The notes: a model not told the origin generated them from the letters alone. A stretch of 64,000 nucleotides of DNA from Astrothelium macrocarpum (GCA_021030915.1 JAGEMR010000128.1:1-64000), one strand, 5' to 3'. Numbered from the stretch's first letter, positions 23,378-35,430 are shown. Translations and numbers: made by a program.

Positions 23378-24597
23378 GGTGCCATTTTGCTACTATTGAT
23401 ATAATCATCTTGATGAAGGTGGATGTAGGATTAAAATTTTCCGTCTTTTTTTTTTTTTTTTCCTTGGGTGCTTCTTTAAGGGTCAAGCGTCGCATGCCAT
23501 AAAGCGGTTCAATAGTGTAAGCCAATAGTGTAAGTCAATAATTTAGCTTGGGGTGGAGTATTCAAAACTCATTAAACCATAACGGAAACACTGAACATGA
23601 AGCGTATAACTCAACATGATTAATGATTTTACTTGGGTCGATATTACTAGATGAATGCCAAATATAATAGTGATATTTTACGTCAGTGTGCGGCACTGTT
23701 CATTTTGTCGGTGACCACGACGCCACTAAAGCGTATTGAATAATCAGTGTGGGAGTTTCAGCATGTTCGCAACTGCTTTCTAAGAAAGGTAGTTCAAAGG
23801 GCAGTCCATTGCTGCAGCTGAAGAACTATACCATATGCATCGGTGATCGAAAAACATATCCGAGACGTCCAGAGTCAAGATACCTAGACAATGAACGCTG
23901 GCCGCTTTAGGCGTTACTCATTCTCGCAAAGATTGTTCCATATTTAGCACTACTAGGCCTGGCAGTGTGCAGCTGCACGATCTTGGGCCGAGGCCATTCA
24001 AATCTCGATCCGAACCTTAAAGCCAAGTCATTGGCTTTTGAATTAATCCGACGAAGAACATGGGCAAATTGTGTTAACTAAACCGAGATCGGCAAGTTAA
24101 AATAGCCGTTGACGTTGGATTCGCCGCAATCAAGTGCCGCCACCTGCTTTAGTGTCACAGCCACGAGTCACTACCATGCTAGCTGATTTGATGGAACCTC
24201 TCGTCTCTACTGCACTCATGGCCTCTCATCACTATCACGTCCTCTCGAGAAGCGCCTATTGTTGTGAGGCACAGGAGGCACAAGCACGCCGCTTGACTTT
24301 TGAATGTCCCAAGATCCATCCGGCACCTCCTTCCGTACACGCAATCGATGAAGTCCACTAGAAATATCTCGGATGCGACGCTGAGCTGACGGCCCCAGTC
24401 AATTGAGAAGATACACTGCCAATGACCTCGCCACCGTCTTACACATTGCACATTCTTCGATCAGATCTGTTGTAGCTGTTACGATATTTATGCGCAACCG
24501 GTCATTGAGGTCGAGCCTGAACTATTTCATGGGATCGACACAGCCTCAGCTTCCATCCCTATACTAGGAGCATTTGCGTCTTATTTAGGATAGCAAG
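23378..24597. other. Intergenic, promoter region of the PLAC8 gene
   Basis: Contains an oligo-T run at about 23449-23461 and a near-duplicate CAATAGTGTAAG motif at 23510-23537. Frames at 24134-24361 and 24179-24451 are short and featureless. No gene is called. Confidence 0.5.
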
Positions 24598-25698
24598 ATG
24601 GATCCGAATGCAATTCGACAACGTCAGCAAGAGCAGCCGATGGAGAGCCTTGAACGGAAGCAACAGTCCCCATACAATACTCAAGATGGGAGTGCGCAAC
24701 GACAGCCTCTCAACTTAGTGACTCGCAACCTTCCGCAGCAACAACATACTTCAGTGCAGACAAACCCAAGGTTCTCCTACTTGGCTACTCCTGTTGAAGT
24801 ACAAGCACCCACTTTTCCTGCAACTCAGCGACCTCCTACCATTCCGCAATCTCCGACCTCTCCAGACGATCAAATAACGCCTCAAGAACAACTTCAAAGC
24901 TCTCAATACCCTCCCGAGAAGCCTAGCCTTGCGATGCCATCAGACCAGCATCCCGCCTACTCTGCGCCTTATGCAGACACGCACTCATCTCATAATGCAG
25001 AACCACAATCTACCATCACTTCCCCCAATCCAGTCCCACCTCAATCACCAGGTCCAATCCCCATCAAAACAAAATCCCACTCGCCGTCTCCCATCCAAAC
25101 CTCCCAACCTCCACAATCTTACTCAGGGCCATACACCCCACACGCTTCACACGCCCTCCCAACCTCCACCGCCCCGCCATTCTCCCCCGACGCCCCGACT
25201 GGCCCCAACGGCCTCTCCTCCGCCCTACACCAACCCGGCCAAATCGCACACCCGAACATGGTGCCCAGCAGCCGCAGCACATGGAGCCACTCGCTCTTCG
25301 ACCTCTCGAACCCGTCGACGTGCTGCCTCGGCCTCTGGTGCCCCTGCATGCTGTACGGGCGCACGGCGCACCGGCTGTCGCGCAAGTCGGCGCGCCAGGA
25401 CCCCACCGATCTGCTCGGCTGGTCGGCGTGCAATGGCGCGTGTGCGCTGTGGGCGCTGGCGTGCGGGCTGCAGGGCGTGTTGGCGACGGCGCATCGGGTG
25501 CGCGTGCGGCATGCGTACAAGATTGAGGGGTCGGTGGTGAGGGATGCCGTGGCGAGTTGTTGCTGTGTGTGCTGTGTGCTGGTGCAGAGCGAGGTGGAGG
25601 TTGGAGAGAGGGAGGAGCGGGCGAGGAGGTTGGCGGGGCCCGCGGGTGGGGCGTATGTGGTTAATGAGAGGATGGCATATGAGCCGCATGGAAGATGA
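24598..25698 (+). CDS. PLAC8-family Cys-rich protein with long Pro/Gln/Ser-rich N-terminus
   Basis: Single exon, 366 residues. Residues 1 to about 230 are low-complexity (Pro, Gln, Ser, Thr), with no fold expected. Residues about 230-345 form a PLAC8 domain: STCCLGLWCPCMLYGRTAHR, then CNGACALWALACGLQG, then VVRDAVASCCCVCCVLVQSE. The CCLG..CPC and CC...C.V.CALVQ patterns are diagnostic. PLAC8 proteins are plasma-membrane-associated and linked to cell size, metal transport or lipid scrambling; the substrate here is unknown. The Cys-rich segments may be membrane-embedded. The second half has much higher G+C than the first. The start gives a full-length protein and follows a stop-rich region. Confidence 0.88.
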   Translation: MDPNAIRQRQQEQPMESLERKQQSPYNTQDGSAQRQPLNLVTRNLPQQQHTSVQTNPRFSYLATPVEVQAPTFPATQRPPTIPQSPTSPDDQITPQEQLQSSQYPPEKPSLAMPSDQHPAYSAPYADTHSSHNAEPQSTITSPNPVPPQSPGPIPIKTKSHSPSPIQTSQPPQSYSGPYTPHASHALPTSTAPPFSPDAPTGPNGLSSALHQPGQIAHPNMVPSSRSTWSHSLFDLSNPSTCCLGLWCPCMLYGRTAHRLSRKSARQDPTDLLGWSACNGACALWALACGLQGVLATAHRVRVRHAYKIEGSVVRDAVASCCCVCCVLVQSEVEVGEREERARRLAGPAGGAYVVNERMAYEPHGR

Positions 25699-27293
25699 CG
25701 AGTGTTGCGGTATGAAGAGGAGCGGATTGTAAAATGTTGCTGTTTGAAAAGAGAAGGAAGGCTATTGGAGAAGAATGTGATGTGACATTATTGTCGCTTA
25801 AGAGCTTTGTATTGTGTAAAGTGGCTGGGTGGGTATAGCGGACACTGATTTCTGTCCTGTCACGTTTTATGTTGGTGGAATTTGTGTTATTGTCCAGAGC
25901 TTCAGCGAAAAGATGGCTTGTGTAAGGAGATGATATCCGTTCTATAATCGGGCGTCCATAGCTTCTTGCGGTTGTATGTATCATTCACTGTAAAGGTCTT
26001 ATAGATATGCGAGATATGACTATGATACGATCCGCTTTTAGTAATTCACCGGAGCAGCAGGTAAACTTCCCAATGTACCTGGCTATGCGTCTGGAGGGTG
26101 ATATGCTGAAGTGTGAGAAACCATTAAAGATCTGTGAGTAGGTTAAATATTCCAGTCAAAGCTCTACCAGGGGTTGCAATAAGCATTGTCACTTGCGACC
26201 GCGAGAGAGATAATGCGTCGCCTGCCTTGTAAAGAAACCCTCCACGACAAAAAAGAAGAAAATCTTGAGAGATATTTTCAACGGATTGCCTACGGTTTTG
26301 ACTTGTTTAGAATAGTTTAAGGTTCTCCCCACAAGATATGCGGTGGATCCCATCTCTCGTGGTCGCAGGCGACATTTCTTATTCCAACACTCGGTGGCGC
26401 TTAGTTTATTACCGCATCTTCCCCGTGGTGCTTGAACCTTCTTTCGTCTTGTCTAAGCATATCGTGACAAATTGTATAGTATCGAGACCAGAGACCGCCT
26501 CAATCAAGGACATTCCCGTTCCTGTCGGGCAATTTTAGAAAGGACCAAAGTCCGTTGACGTGACAGTCTCGAACATTTGCACGAAATCATGTTGAAACAC
26601 TGAGGAATGTGAAAGTGGATTTTTGGTCTCATTCAGAAATGGAACAGGAGTTCTTGAGAGTAGTCTAGGAAAAATCAGATTAACCCTATCATCGAAAGAA
26701 ATAGAAATGATATAGTATTTTCGCGGAGATGCTGTTTTGCAATGCTTTTTCGCGTCAAAGTTGATGCGCCTATGGAGTTCCCACAAAGAAATGACTTTGT
26801 AGCCAAAAAGTCCTGACCGGCTCTAGCACTAAAGTGGGTTTCGATGGCGTCAATAATTCTATTTTCGAGACACCTCTTGGTCGACTTTGAAAATTGAATG
26901 TCTAATTGAAGACTTCCATAAACATCTAATACGCTACCACAGGCAATAAACGCGAGTCGTACGTCGGTAGGCAACATAGGCTGACGTTGCACAGCGTATT
27001 TTTCATCATTCGGTGTCATTCGGAGAGGTTCGAGAGGCGACGTCACGTGCTCTGTCGCTAGGTGATTTCGACCGGGATGTCTCAGGCGTAGGAAAGTCCG
27101 CGATGTGTTGAAGCTCACGCCTCATCACTTAAACAACCACCTCACTCTCTCCCACCGGCTACTCTTAGGTCGTAGCTTTCCTTTGTTAGTCCATCATTCT
27201 TCCGCATCAAACTTTCCACTTCGACTGGTAACTTCTCCGATACTACGCATCAAAACAAAAGACACCAACTCATAATCGTACTCGACTTGCATC
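25699..27293. other. Intergenic between PLAC8 and CDC48 genes
   Basis: Holds one copy of a dispersed motif (about 26165-26220). A minus-strand frame at 27118-26675 (147 codons, starting MSFNTSRTFLRLRHPGR) has no recognisable domain. It could be a small divergently transcribed gene, but I cannot support it. The CDC48 promoter must lie in the right part. Confidence 0.45.
26165..26220. repeat. Dispersed ~50-bp motif, copy 1
   Basis: CAGGGGTTGCAATAAGCATT, then GTCACTTGCGACCGCGAGAG. It matches copies near 33922 and 35759 in the order ACTAGGGGTTGCA.TAAG..ATGTCA...GC.ACCGC. The element class is unknown; it may be the end of a short non-autonomous transposon. Confidence 0.5.
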
Positions 27294-30061
27294 ATGTCTG
27301 CTGAACCGGATCACGCAGAGACCAAGCACAAGATCAAGCTTGGACAGTAAGTCGAATCCATCGGAAGCCATACGCTACGAACTAGAGTTTGACTAATTTG
27401 CAATACAGCGACCCTTCCGGTGCTGAAAAGAAAGATGTACGTTGCATCACATGGACCTGCTTTACTCGAGGGACCGTATCTGACTTGCACTAGGAAAACG
27501 AGGTATCAACAGCTATCCTCAAAAAGAAGAAGAAGCCAAATTCGCTCATGTAAGTCGCTTCGATTAAAATACCATGTTTACCATTTCCCAAGTTACATTG
27601 ACTAATCCTCCATTCCAGTGTCACTGACGCCGTCAACGATGACAACTCCATCATTGCCCTGTCCAACAATACCATGGAAACCCTTCAACTTTTCCGCGGA
27701 GACACAGTCCTTGTAAAAGGCAAGAAGCGAAAAGATACAGTTTTGATCGTTCTGGCAGACGACGAACTCGATGATGGCAGCGCACGGTTAAACCGTGTTG
27801 TTCGCCACAACCTGCGTGTCAAGCATGGTGATATCGTCACCGTACATCCTTGCCCCGACATCAAATATGTGAGCTTAGGCGATCGTTTTGGATGATTTGA
27901 CTTGAACTAATATTTTCCGTGTACAGGCTAAACGCATAGCTGTCCTCCCAATCGCTGATACTATCGAGGGTATGACTGGCTCATTATTTGACGTCTTCCT
28001 TGCACCATACTTTCGTGAAGCATATCGACCAGTTCGACAGGGTGATCTCTTTACTGTTCGTGGTGGTATGCGGCAAGTCGAATTCAAGGTCGTCGAGGTC
28101 GATCCCCCAGAGTTTGGTATTGTTGCCCAGGACACGGTAATACATTGTGAAGGAGAACCAATTCAGCGCGAGGATGAAGAAGGAAACCTCAATGAAGTCG
28201 GATATGACGACATTGGAGGTTGCAGAAAGCAGATGGCTCAAGTCCGTGAACTGGTCGAGCTTCCTCTACGTCACCCTCAACTTTTCAAGTCCATCGGTAT
28301 CAAGCCTCCTCGTGGTATTCTCATGTATGGCCCTCCCGGTACCGGTAAGACTTTGATGGCTCGCGCTGTTGCCAACGAAACAGGTGCATTTTTCTTCTTG
28401 ATCAATGGTCCAGAGATCATGTCAAAGATGGCCGGAGAGTCCGAGTCGAATCTTAGAAAAGCGTTCGAGGAGGCGGAGAAGAACTCGCCTGCTATCATCT
28501 TCATTGATGAGATTGACTCAATTGCTCCCAAGCGTGAAAAGACGAATGGTGAAGTTGAGCGCCGTGTTGTATCTCAACTTCTAACTCTTATGGACGGTAT
28601 GAAGGCAAGGTCAAATGTCGTTGTCATGGCCGCTACCAATCGTCCCAACTCCGTTGATCCTGCTCTTCGTCGATTCGGCCGTTTCGATCGTGAAGTCGAT
28701 ATCGGAATTCCTGATCCTACTGGTCGTCTGGAGATCTTGCAAATCCATACTAAGAACATGAAGCTCGGCGACGATGTCGATCTTGAATCCATCGCTGCAG
28801 AAACCCATGGTTATGTCGGTTCGGATATTGCATCGCTGTGCTCAGAGGCTGCTATGCAGCAAATTCGTGAGAAAATGGATCTCATTGACTTGGACGAGGA
28901 CACGATTGATGCCGAGGTTCTTGATTCTCTTGGTGTGACAATGGAGAACTTCCGTTTTGCTCTTGGCGTTTCCAACCCTTCTGCCCTTCGCGAAGTTGCT
29001 GTCGTCGAGGTTCCCAATGTGCGCTGGGACGACATTGGTGGCTTGGAGGAAGTCAAGCGAGAACTTATCGAGAGTGTCCAGTATCCCGTCGACCATCCCG
29101 AAAAGTTCCTCAAGTTTGGTCTTTCACCGTCGCGTGGTGTCTTGTTCTACGGTCCACCCGGTACTGGTAAAACTCTTCTTGCCAAAGCTGTGGCAAATGA
29201 ATGCGCGGCCAATTTTATTTCCGTCAAAGGTCCTGAATTGCTCTCCATGTGGTTTGGTGAATCTGAGAGCAACATCCGAGATATTTTTGACAAGGCTCGA
29301 GCTGCTGCACCCTGCGTTGTGTTCCTCGATGAACTTGATTCTATCGCCAAATCTCGTGGTGGTTCTGTTGGAGATGCCGGTGGTGCTTCGGATCGTGTTG
29401 TGAACCAGCTGCTGACAGGTAAGCAATATACATGTTTTCATTCCTGACCGTGAGTACTGATCTGCTCTCCTTAGAAATGGATGGCATGACCTCAAAGAAG
29501 AACGTCTTTGTCATCGGAGCCACCAATCGCCCAGAGCAGCTTGATAATGCTCTGTGCCGTCCTGGTCGTCTCGACACTCTTGTCTATGTTCCACTACCAG
29601 ATGAGGAATCTCGTGAAGGCATTCTCAAGGCTCAACTTCGCAAGACACCTGTTGCTCCTGACGTCGACCTCAAGTACATTGCCAGCAAGACACACGGTTT
29701 CTCTGGTGCTGATCTTAGCTTCATCACTCAGCGCGCTGTCAAACTTGCCATCAAGCAGGCCATCTCTGCTGATATTGAAAAGACCAAGGCTCGTGAGGCA
29801 GCTGGCGAAGACGCAATGGATGAGGACGCAGATGGTGATGACCCTGTACCTGAACTTACCAAGGCTCATTTCGAGGAGGCCATGGCATCGGCCAGGCGCT
29901 CCGTTACTGATGTCGAGATTCGTCGCTATGAGGCGTTTGCTCAAAGCATGAAGAATTCGGGACCAAGCGGGTTTTTCCGCTTCCCCGAAGCTGGTGCGCA
30001 ACAGAATGGTAATGCGGAGGACTTTGGTACTGCTGGGCAGGAGGATGATCTCTACGAGTAA
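27294..30061 (+). CDS. cdc48: CDC48/p97 AAA+ ATPase
   Basis: Six exons: 27294-27346, 27409-27436, 27494-27549, 27619-27868, 27927-29418 and 29475-30061. All junctions are in frame, giving 821 residues, the usual CDC48 length. Order: N-domain (about 1-200; LQLFRGDTVLVKGKKRK, GDIVTVHPCPDIKYA). D1 has Walker A GPPGTGKT near residue 264 and Walker B IIFIDEID near 319. D2 has Walker A GPPGTGKT near 538 and Walker B VVFLDELD near 593. The C-terminus is acidic and ends DDLYE, the cofactor-binding tail. CDC48 is a hexameric segregase that pulls ubiquitylated clients from ER, chromatin and complexes using Ufd1/Npl4 and Shp1 adaptors, through the cytosol and nucleus. The gene is essential. Several very short 5' exons are typical of conserved fungal genes. 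No sign of damage. Confidence 0.98.
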
Positions 30062-30549
30062 GAGAGATAGGAGTGAGACTTTGTACGATGAGGGATTTAT
30101 CAACTTTGGCGTGGTTATGGGAGCTTCAAGATGCAATAGAACGAGCGTTCGATAACACGGCATTTGCACGGGAATGAAATCTGCTTCCGTTAAGAATCTC
30201 TTGAAGGTGCTTTTCCTTCACGGGTGGTTGAGTGTACAATCGAATCGATCGAAAGGCAGTAGTTAGTATCTAGACTGATCTAATGCAGAGACGTTGTCTC
30301 TATATATTCTACTCATTGTCGTGGTTCTATATCATAGGCTAGTTCATGACCGCCCCCTTGTAAATCCGAACTCTAACTCGCAAGCTGATAGAGGGCACGT
30401 GACAAAGCTTGGTACACCAACCCGACGCCTTGAAATGCAGATGCCGAATGCAAGATTATTGCGAATACTACGCCGAACGCCGAACATCCAGTATGACACC
30501 ATTAGCGGTCAAATGCATCGCACAATGGCCCGGACCACAACTTCAACGA
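30062..30549. other. Convergent intergenic, CDC48 and Sus1-like 3' regions
   Basis: Holds the 3' ends of two convergent genes. The frame at 30294-30689 overlaps the antisense of the minus-strand gene and is not called. Nothing else seen. Confidence 0.5.
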
Positions 30550-30999
30550 TCAATCCACAACCTCACAAATCTCCTCCAACTCACTTCGCACGACTCTCAG
30601 TCCTTCTTTTACTGCATTCTGGGGTATTAGAACACCTCCCTCTTCAACACTCCTCGGGCCTCCAACATGTCCATCTGTATCACCATTGACGACATTACCA
30701 TTCACTCCATCGGTCGTCTTGCCATCAGTCTCCCCTCTTGAACCCGGTCTCGAATCCTTGACGATCCTGGCCATCAACTCATCATAAGTCGAGCATTCTC
30801 CACTACGTAAAAGGTCGAGGCAATAAGTGCGTAAGTTGTCGGTCCAGCCCGAGGATTGTAACGAGTGACGAAGGGTAGCCTCAATACGATGGGCGCCGCG
30901 AGAGGCCGTCAGTGCAGAAGCTATGTCTGATTGGAGAGCAGGGGATGAGCTGTAGTGGGTTGACGATGAAATTGGAAGTTTGGTCGGCGAGCGACTCAT
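30550..30999 (-). CDS. Small Sus1/ENY2-like protein (candidate)
   Basis: Single frame of 149 residues. The core reads RIEATLRHSLQSSGWTDNLR, then CLDLLRSGECSTYDELMARI, a polar linker of about 40 residues, then VLIPQNAVKEGLRVVRSELEEI. This order matches Sus1/ENY2 (E..RL...L...L.E.GW.D.L...C..........T...L...I......VP..V...L...IR). ENY2/Sus1 links the SAGA histone deubiquitylase module to mRNA export at the nuclear pore. The Ser-rich N-terminus and the Gly/Asn/Asp linker are longer than in classical Sus1, so it may be a distant relative rather than the orthologue. It is convergent with CDC48. Confidence 0.55.
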   Translation of the reverse strand: MSRSPTKLPISSSTHYSSSPALQSDIASALTASRGAHRIEATLRHSLQSSGWTDNLRTYCLDLLRSGECSTYDELMARIVKDSRPGSRGETDGKTTDGVNGNVVNGDTDGHVGGPRSVEEGGVLIPQNAVKEGLRVVRSELEEICEVVD

Positions 31000-31737
31000 G
31001 ATGTGGTGAGCGCTAAAGTCCGAAAAAAAGAGAGAGTTTGAGGGAGGCCGTATATATATAGAAATACGAGAACAAAGAAAATGAATGCATGCACCGAAAG
31101 AACAAGCAAAGTTTGGGCGGTGCCTGGCGGCAGAAAGACCGGGGAGACCCCTCGTCTATTGCGCAGCACGACCCAAAATGAGGCACGAGTCAAAGGCTGT
31201 CAACGCTGGCTCTGCCAGAGGATCAACAAGCTCCCGCCTGGCCGTCTCAGCATTTCAAGTTTGAGTCCGCGCATGCGATAGCGAGAGGGAGTGGGGCGGG
31301 CAGGCAGATCTTGACACCCCGACTCCTCGGGGTGACGCAGTTTTTGCTTCTTTGCTCGCGTACGAGAGCAGCACCGAGTGGTTTGCTTGTGTTTGTCTCT
31401 GCCTCCCTCTCCATCCCCAGCACGGCATTCGTCGTTCCTGCCTTAGCGCCGCCAGCTCCACCATCCGAGCCACGCCTTCACCTCACTTCACTTCACTTTA
31501 CTTTGCTTCGTTTCGCTCCTACCCGTGATCTGCCCTCCCTCCCTCCCTCCCTCCCTCCCTCCCTTTCTCCTTCTTTATTGCTAGTGGCCTTGCCTACCCA
31601 AATCTCGAAACAGTCTCGACTGCCTACCCCTCGCCTGTCTGTCTTCACTCTACTCTGCTGCACCCGCCGTCTGTTGAGGGGCACTCGGTGTTGTCAGGGT
31701 TGGCCGACAGAGCAGCACATCACTACATCAGCCTGCC
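31000..31737. other. Divergent promoter region with CCCT microsatellite
   Basis: Intergenic between the divergent Sus1-like gene and STE50. It includes a (CCCT)n pyrimidine tract at about 31541-31565 (roughly six units), preceded by a CTTCACTT-type tract from about 31480. It ends about 170 bp before the STE50 start, so it probably lies in the promoter or 5' leader. Confidence 0.6.
31541..31565 (+). repeat. (CCCT)n microsatellite
   Basis: About six uninterrupted tetranucleotide units within a long C/T-rich stretch upstream of STE50. Pyrimidine-rich leaders are common in highly expressed filamentous fungal genes; regulatory meaning here is not shown. Confidence 0.85.
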
Positions 31738-33469
31738 ATGGCCTACAGATCTGCCTACCACGAGGATTCGGATGCCGACGATGAGTTTGAGCGGAGTGTA
31801 GTGGCTTCGCCTACTCTTCCACCAGACTTTGAGTCCTCGCCAACGGACTCTGATCCTCCTTCCGCAGAACACACGCCAACAACCTACACTCATTCCGACA
31901 GCCATATATCACCGAATGGCCTAATATCTCAATGGACTTCGACACAGTGCGCCGATTTTATTTCAAGTTTGGGCCTTCGACAATACGCAGATATCGTGAT
32001 TGGTGAGAAGTCTCTAATAAACCTTTATTTGAACAATGAACTAATACCCGCTTTTAGAGGAGGGCATTAACGGCGAGGCACTGATAGCGCTACATCATGT
32101 TGAGCTCAAGGAGATGGGCATGAGTAGCGTTGGACACCGTCTCAAGGTTTTAAGGCATGTGTATGAAATCAAAGTCAAGCAAAATATCCCTCTGGACCCG
32201 GAAGATTTCATACCACCTTGTAAGTTTCACCCCTACTGTCAGACTTTGTTTGATTCAGACTAACAACTAATCTAATTAGCTGCGGAAGCCAGTTCGCAGG
32301 ATGCTACTGCCACACAGGACGATATTGCACGTATTATCGACTCCATCAAACTTCGAGACGAACGGATAATACAGGCTGAAACAGAGCTCAAAATGTTAAA
32401 AGAAGACATGAATCGAGTGCTGGAAGAAAATAGAAGATTACGCGAAGATTTCTTGCCAGCACTACGAATGTTCAAAGATCGGTCGCATCCTCTCCCCAAT
32501 CCCGACGGACAGAATCAGGACTACATGTCCTCTCCACCTCTCAACAACCAATCAGAAAAAGTCGGAAATGGACCCACTGGTCTTTCACGCAAATTTTCGA
32601 CCAAGAAATTGTTCTTGGGGTCAGCACCAAAGAATCCATCGCCAACGGGTCGAACTCTAAACGATGGCTCAAACCTTCATCCTTCCGCCGCCGCAGTAGC
32701 CGCATCAAACGACCTGACAGCATCCTTTGGTGGATCACAGACCTCACCCAATGCTCTCGATCAACGATCCCCTACTTCGCCAGCCTACAGTACCCAAACA
32801 ACCACCACTGGCCGCTCTTTCCCCCGCGACAAATACACCGACGACGCCTACTCAGAGCGCGACCGCACCAATGGTGTCCGCAATCGCTCCAACGCCGACG
32901 ACCCACCCAACTCCGGCAACACCATCACCTCTTCCGCCGCCTCCACCACTAGTACAATCACACCCCCGACCTCCTCCACAACCAGTACGCTCGTTGACCG
33001 CGGCACACTTGTCGACCGTGACCGCAAAGAATCCTCATCCTCGCTCAGCGGCATTCCACCTCCTTCGGCATCCTCCACCACAGGAGCGCCTCCCGCATCC
33101 GCCTCATCCACCGGCGGCTCGACGTCCGGCGGCTCGAGCAACAACCCGCAAGTCGAAATCTACAAATCCTTCCGCGTCTCCGTCGACGACCCCTGCCACA
33201 AGGTGCTCCCCGTCGCGCTGCGCAAATACAACATCACGGCCGACTGGCGGCAGTACGCGCTGTACATCGTGCACGGCGACCAGGAGCGCTGTCTCGGGCT
33301 GCAGGAGAAGCCGCTGATCCTGTTCAAGCAGCTGGACCGGGAGGGCCGGAAGCCGATGTTCATGCTGCGACGCCACGCGAGCCCGCAGGTGGGCCACGAG
33401 AACTACATTGGCGGCGCGAGGGAGGGGAGTTCGGGGGGCAGCGTGAGTTTGCCGGGGGGTGTGCTGTGA
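31738..33469 (+). CDS. ste50: Ste50-like MAP-kinase adaptor (SAM + RA domains)
   Basis: Three exons, 31738-32002, 32058-32219 and 32280-33469, giving 538 residues in frame. An N-terminal SAM domain begins around residue 62 (ISQWTSTQCADFISSLGL) and continues across the first intron (EGINGEALIALHHVELKEMG, then SVGHRLKVLRHVYEIK). A coiled-coil stretch follows (RDERIIQAETELKMLKEDMN and LEENRRLREDF). A long Ser/Thr/Pro-rich disordered region then leads to a C-terminal Ras-association domain, about residues 433-501 (VEIYKSFRVSVDDPCHKVLP and KPLILFKQLDREGRKPMFML). Ste50 holds the MAPKKK Ste11 near Ste20 and Cdc42 at the membrane in the mating/filamentation and osmotic pathways; in fungi it is needed for hyphal fusion and virulence. 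The gene is intact. Confidence 0.92.
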
Positions 33470-34581
33470 GGGGAAGGTGCATGGGAGAAGAAGGGGGGTA
33501 AGAAGGTGATTAAAGGGGATTGATAAGGGGGAAAAGAGGCGTTGAGCAAAGTGGTACCGGGGGATAATGCGGAGTCTACATGATCGCGATGAAGATCTGA
33601 TACGCAATTTTATTGAAAGGGAGAATGGGCGATGCAAGGATGGGAGTTGTGGGAGCGGTCAGATACAGGGAGACCCCCCAAGGTTATGGGACTTTTTTTC
33701 TTCTTTCTCTGTTACCATTCGTCCAGGCTTAAGGTATATATATCTTGAAGCTTGCTAGTTCAAAGGGAATGAAACCAAAACTTCTTCTGTGTAAATGACT
33801 TTTCAACTAAAGTTATCCGTTTTTGGGATAACTAAGCGGAATCTGCCATTATGATACGTTCGAGCTAGCGATCTGTTCCAGAATAGACCAGATGAAACGA
33901 CATATCATGCGAAATTAAAATCCCACTAGGGGTTGCAGTAAGAAATGTCATGGGCCGCCAAAATTGGAAAGTAGTTCGGGAGACTTCCAACCCAATTCCA
34001 AGCCATTAGACACGTGGGGTACTCTATTGAGATGGAATTGTCTGACAGTTTAGGATGACTAAGGGCCTCCCTAAGATGTGCATCGCGAAGCGTGATTCCT
34101 AGGTACTATTTACGACCCTTCTTATTGCAACACCCAAGTAATGATCCTCCACGCCAAGGATCTATACGAATCTTTTCGGTTGACATAACGTACCGGCATT
34201 TACACAACGACCGATTCTTGTTGATGCCCTCAACCCGATATCTCTATTTGGTAGCTGGATCCTTCTCTCCACCTTTGCAACGTTTCCAGGCTTCATTGCA
34301 CAAGCATATTAGGCCCCCGGTGGAACGCATATCAGTGGTCCGATACGATGCCATTGGATGAAGACGGACCAAAAGGAGTGACTGGACAATGCTCTTGTGC
34401 TGCAGACTGTGAGTCATAATGTTGTGATCAAGCTTGGGATAAACTCACCTATGGTGTCTAGCGACCAAGGATCTTTATCTACGAGGTACCCAATCAGCTT
34501 ACTAAATAGGGAAGGTAGGTGCCCGTATTCGGTTATAGCATTTGAAACTGCGTTCGAACTTATCTCGATGTCAAATTAGGA
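33470..34581. other. Intergenic; one copy of dispersed motif
   Basis: Convergent gap between STE50 and the minus-strand kinase-like gene. It contains copy 2 of the dispersed motif (33922-33960). Short frames (34092-34361, 34397-34579) show no recognised domain. Confidence 0.5.
33922..33960. repeat. Dispersed ~50-bp motif, copy 2
   Basis: CCCACTAGGGGTTGCAGTAA, then GAAATGTCATGGGCCGCC. Best match to copy 1 in GGGGTTGCA.TAAG and to copy 3 in the CACTAG and ATGTCAT blocks. Confidence 0.5.
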
Positions 34582-35430
34582 TCATATTTCTAGGAGGAGC
34601 ATATTCATCCAAGCGTATTCGGTCAGCGTTGGTTCCAACATCTGGTCCACCCAAACACTCCAGTCGTCCTTCCATCTTCCACAGGCAAAGATCGCTCTAC
34701 TGTACTCCCAATAGCTCGGATACCAACCAGCAAACTCCCAGTCGATAAGTACAACTTCTTTTCCTGCATTGCTTGGCGTAGACTTGACAAGGATGTTCTT
34801 TCGTTGGAAATCCCCATGCGAAAACTTTGGTGGGTGATTTTGAAAGATGACTTCGAATGCCCGCGAGTAGTAATCTGCCTTGTACTTGGAGTAACCATAG
34901 TGGTTATATTTTGCGATGATAGCTGAATTGAGGCCAGCTTCAGTATCAAAAGGGCCGGCAAAAGGTTGTTGTGGATCCGCTGTCCAGAAAAGTCCATCCA
35001 ACAACCCTTGGTGGCCGATGCTACAATATCCACCAGGTGATTCCAGTTTCCTCATCTGCTCAAGCGAATTCCGTAGAATAGATGTAATGGACCTCTTCGT
35101 AGGTTGATCTAGACTGGGCCACTCCTCCTCGAGTGTTGTGCCAATTATACGTTCCATCACGATGTACTTCTTTCTGTTAGCGGCTTCAAACAGCGCGTAA
35201 ATGCGGGGAACCGGAACAGAGGTCGACTCTTGGAGGAAGAGCATCGTTTCTCCCTCTAACAGATCCACTTGAAGCCCGTACTTTACGACGAAATGATCAC
35301 CAACAACGATGACTCTGCGACCAGTTGTGTCGCTGAGCACTTCTTGAGCATGATCAATTTGCTCAATAATCAGGAGTTCTTCTGGTATTGTTGACGGATC
35401 AGCAAAGAATGGGAGATTGCGAGTCAACAT
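34582..35430 (-). CDS. Aminoglycoside-phosphotransferase-like (APH family) kinase
   Basis: Single exon, 282 residues. Kinase-like order: VVKYGLQVDLLEGETMLFLQ (Lys and C-helix Glu), YIVMERIIGTTLEEEWP (hinge), SHGDFQRKNILV (catalytic loop with Asp and Asn), then VLIDWEFAGWYPSYWEYSRA (metal-binding Asp). This is the fungal branch of the APH/choline-kinase fold, which is strongly expanded in Pezizomycotina; substrates are mostly unknown, so drug resistance should not be assumed. All catalytic residues are present and the length is normal. Neighbours are unrelated. Confidence 0.88.
   Translation of the reverse strand: MLTRNLPFFADPSTIPEELLIIEQIDHAQEVLSDTTGRRVIVVGDHFVVKYGLQVDLLEGETMLFLQESTSVPVPRIYALFEAANRKKYIVMERIIGTTLEEEWPSLDQPTKRSITSILRNSLEQMRKLESPGGYCSIGHQGLLDGLFWTADPQQPFAGPFDTEAGLNSAIIAKYNHYGYSKYKADYYSRAFEVIFQNHPPKFSHGDFQRKNILVKSTPSNAGKEVVLIDWEFAGWYPSYWEYSRAIFACGRWKDDWSVWVDQMLEPTLTEYAWMNMLLLEI

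Noticed and set aside
23340..23525. Minus-strand ORF ending in LLPVGLEPTTSA
   Set aside because: Classic antisense translation of a tRNA gene.
24929..25689. Arg/Pro-rich ORFs on both strands over the PLAC8 gene
   Set aside because: Out-of-frame shadows of a G+C-rich exon.
26675..27118. 147-codon minus-strand ORF divergent from CDC48
   Set aside because: No domain or signal recognised and no splice logic; kept only as a note in the intergenic entry.
28277..29577. Several antisense ORFs within CDC48
   Set aside because: CDC48 is highly conserved and complete on the plus strand; the antisense frames have no domain.
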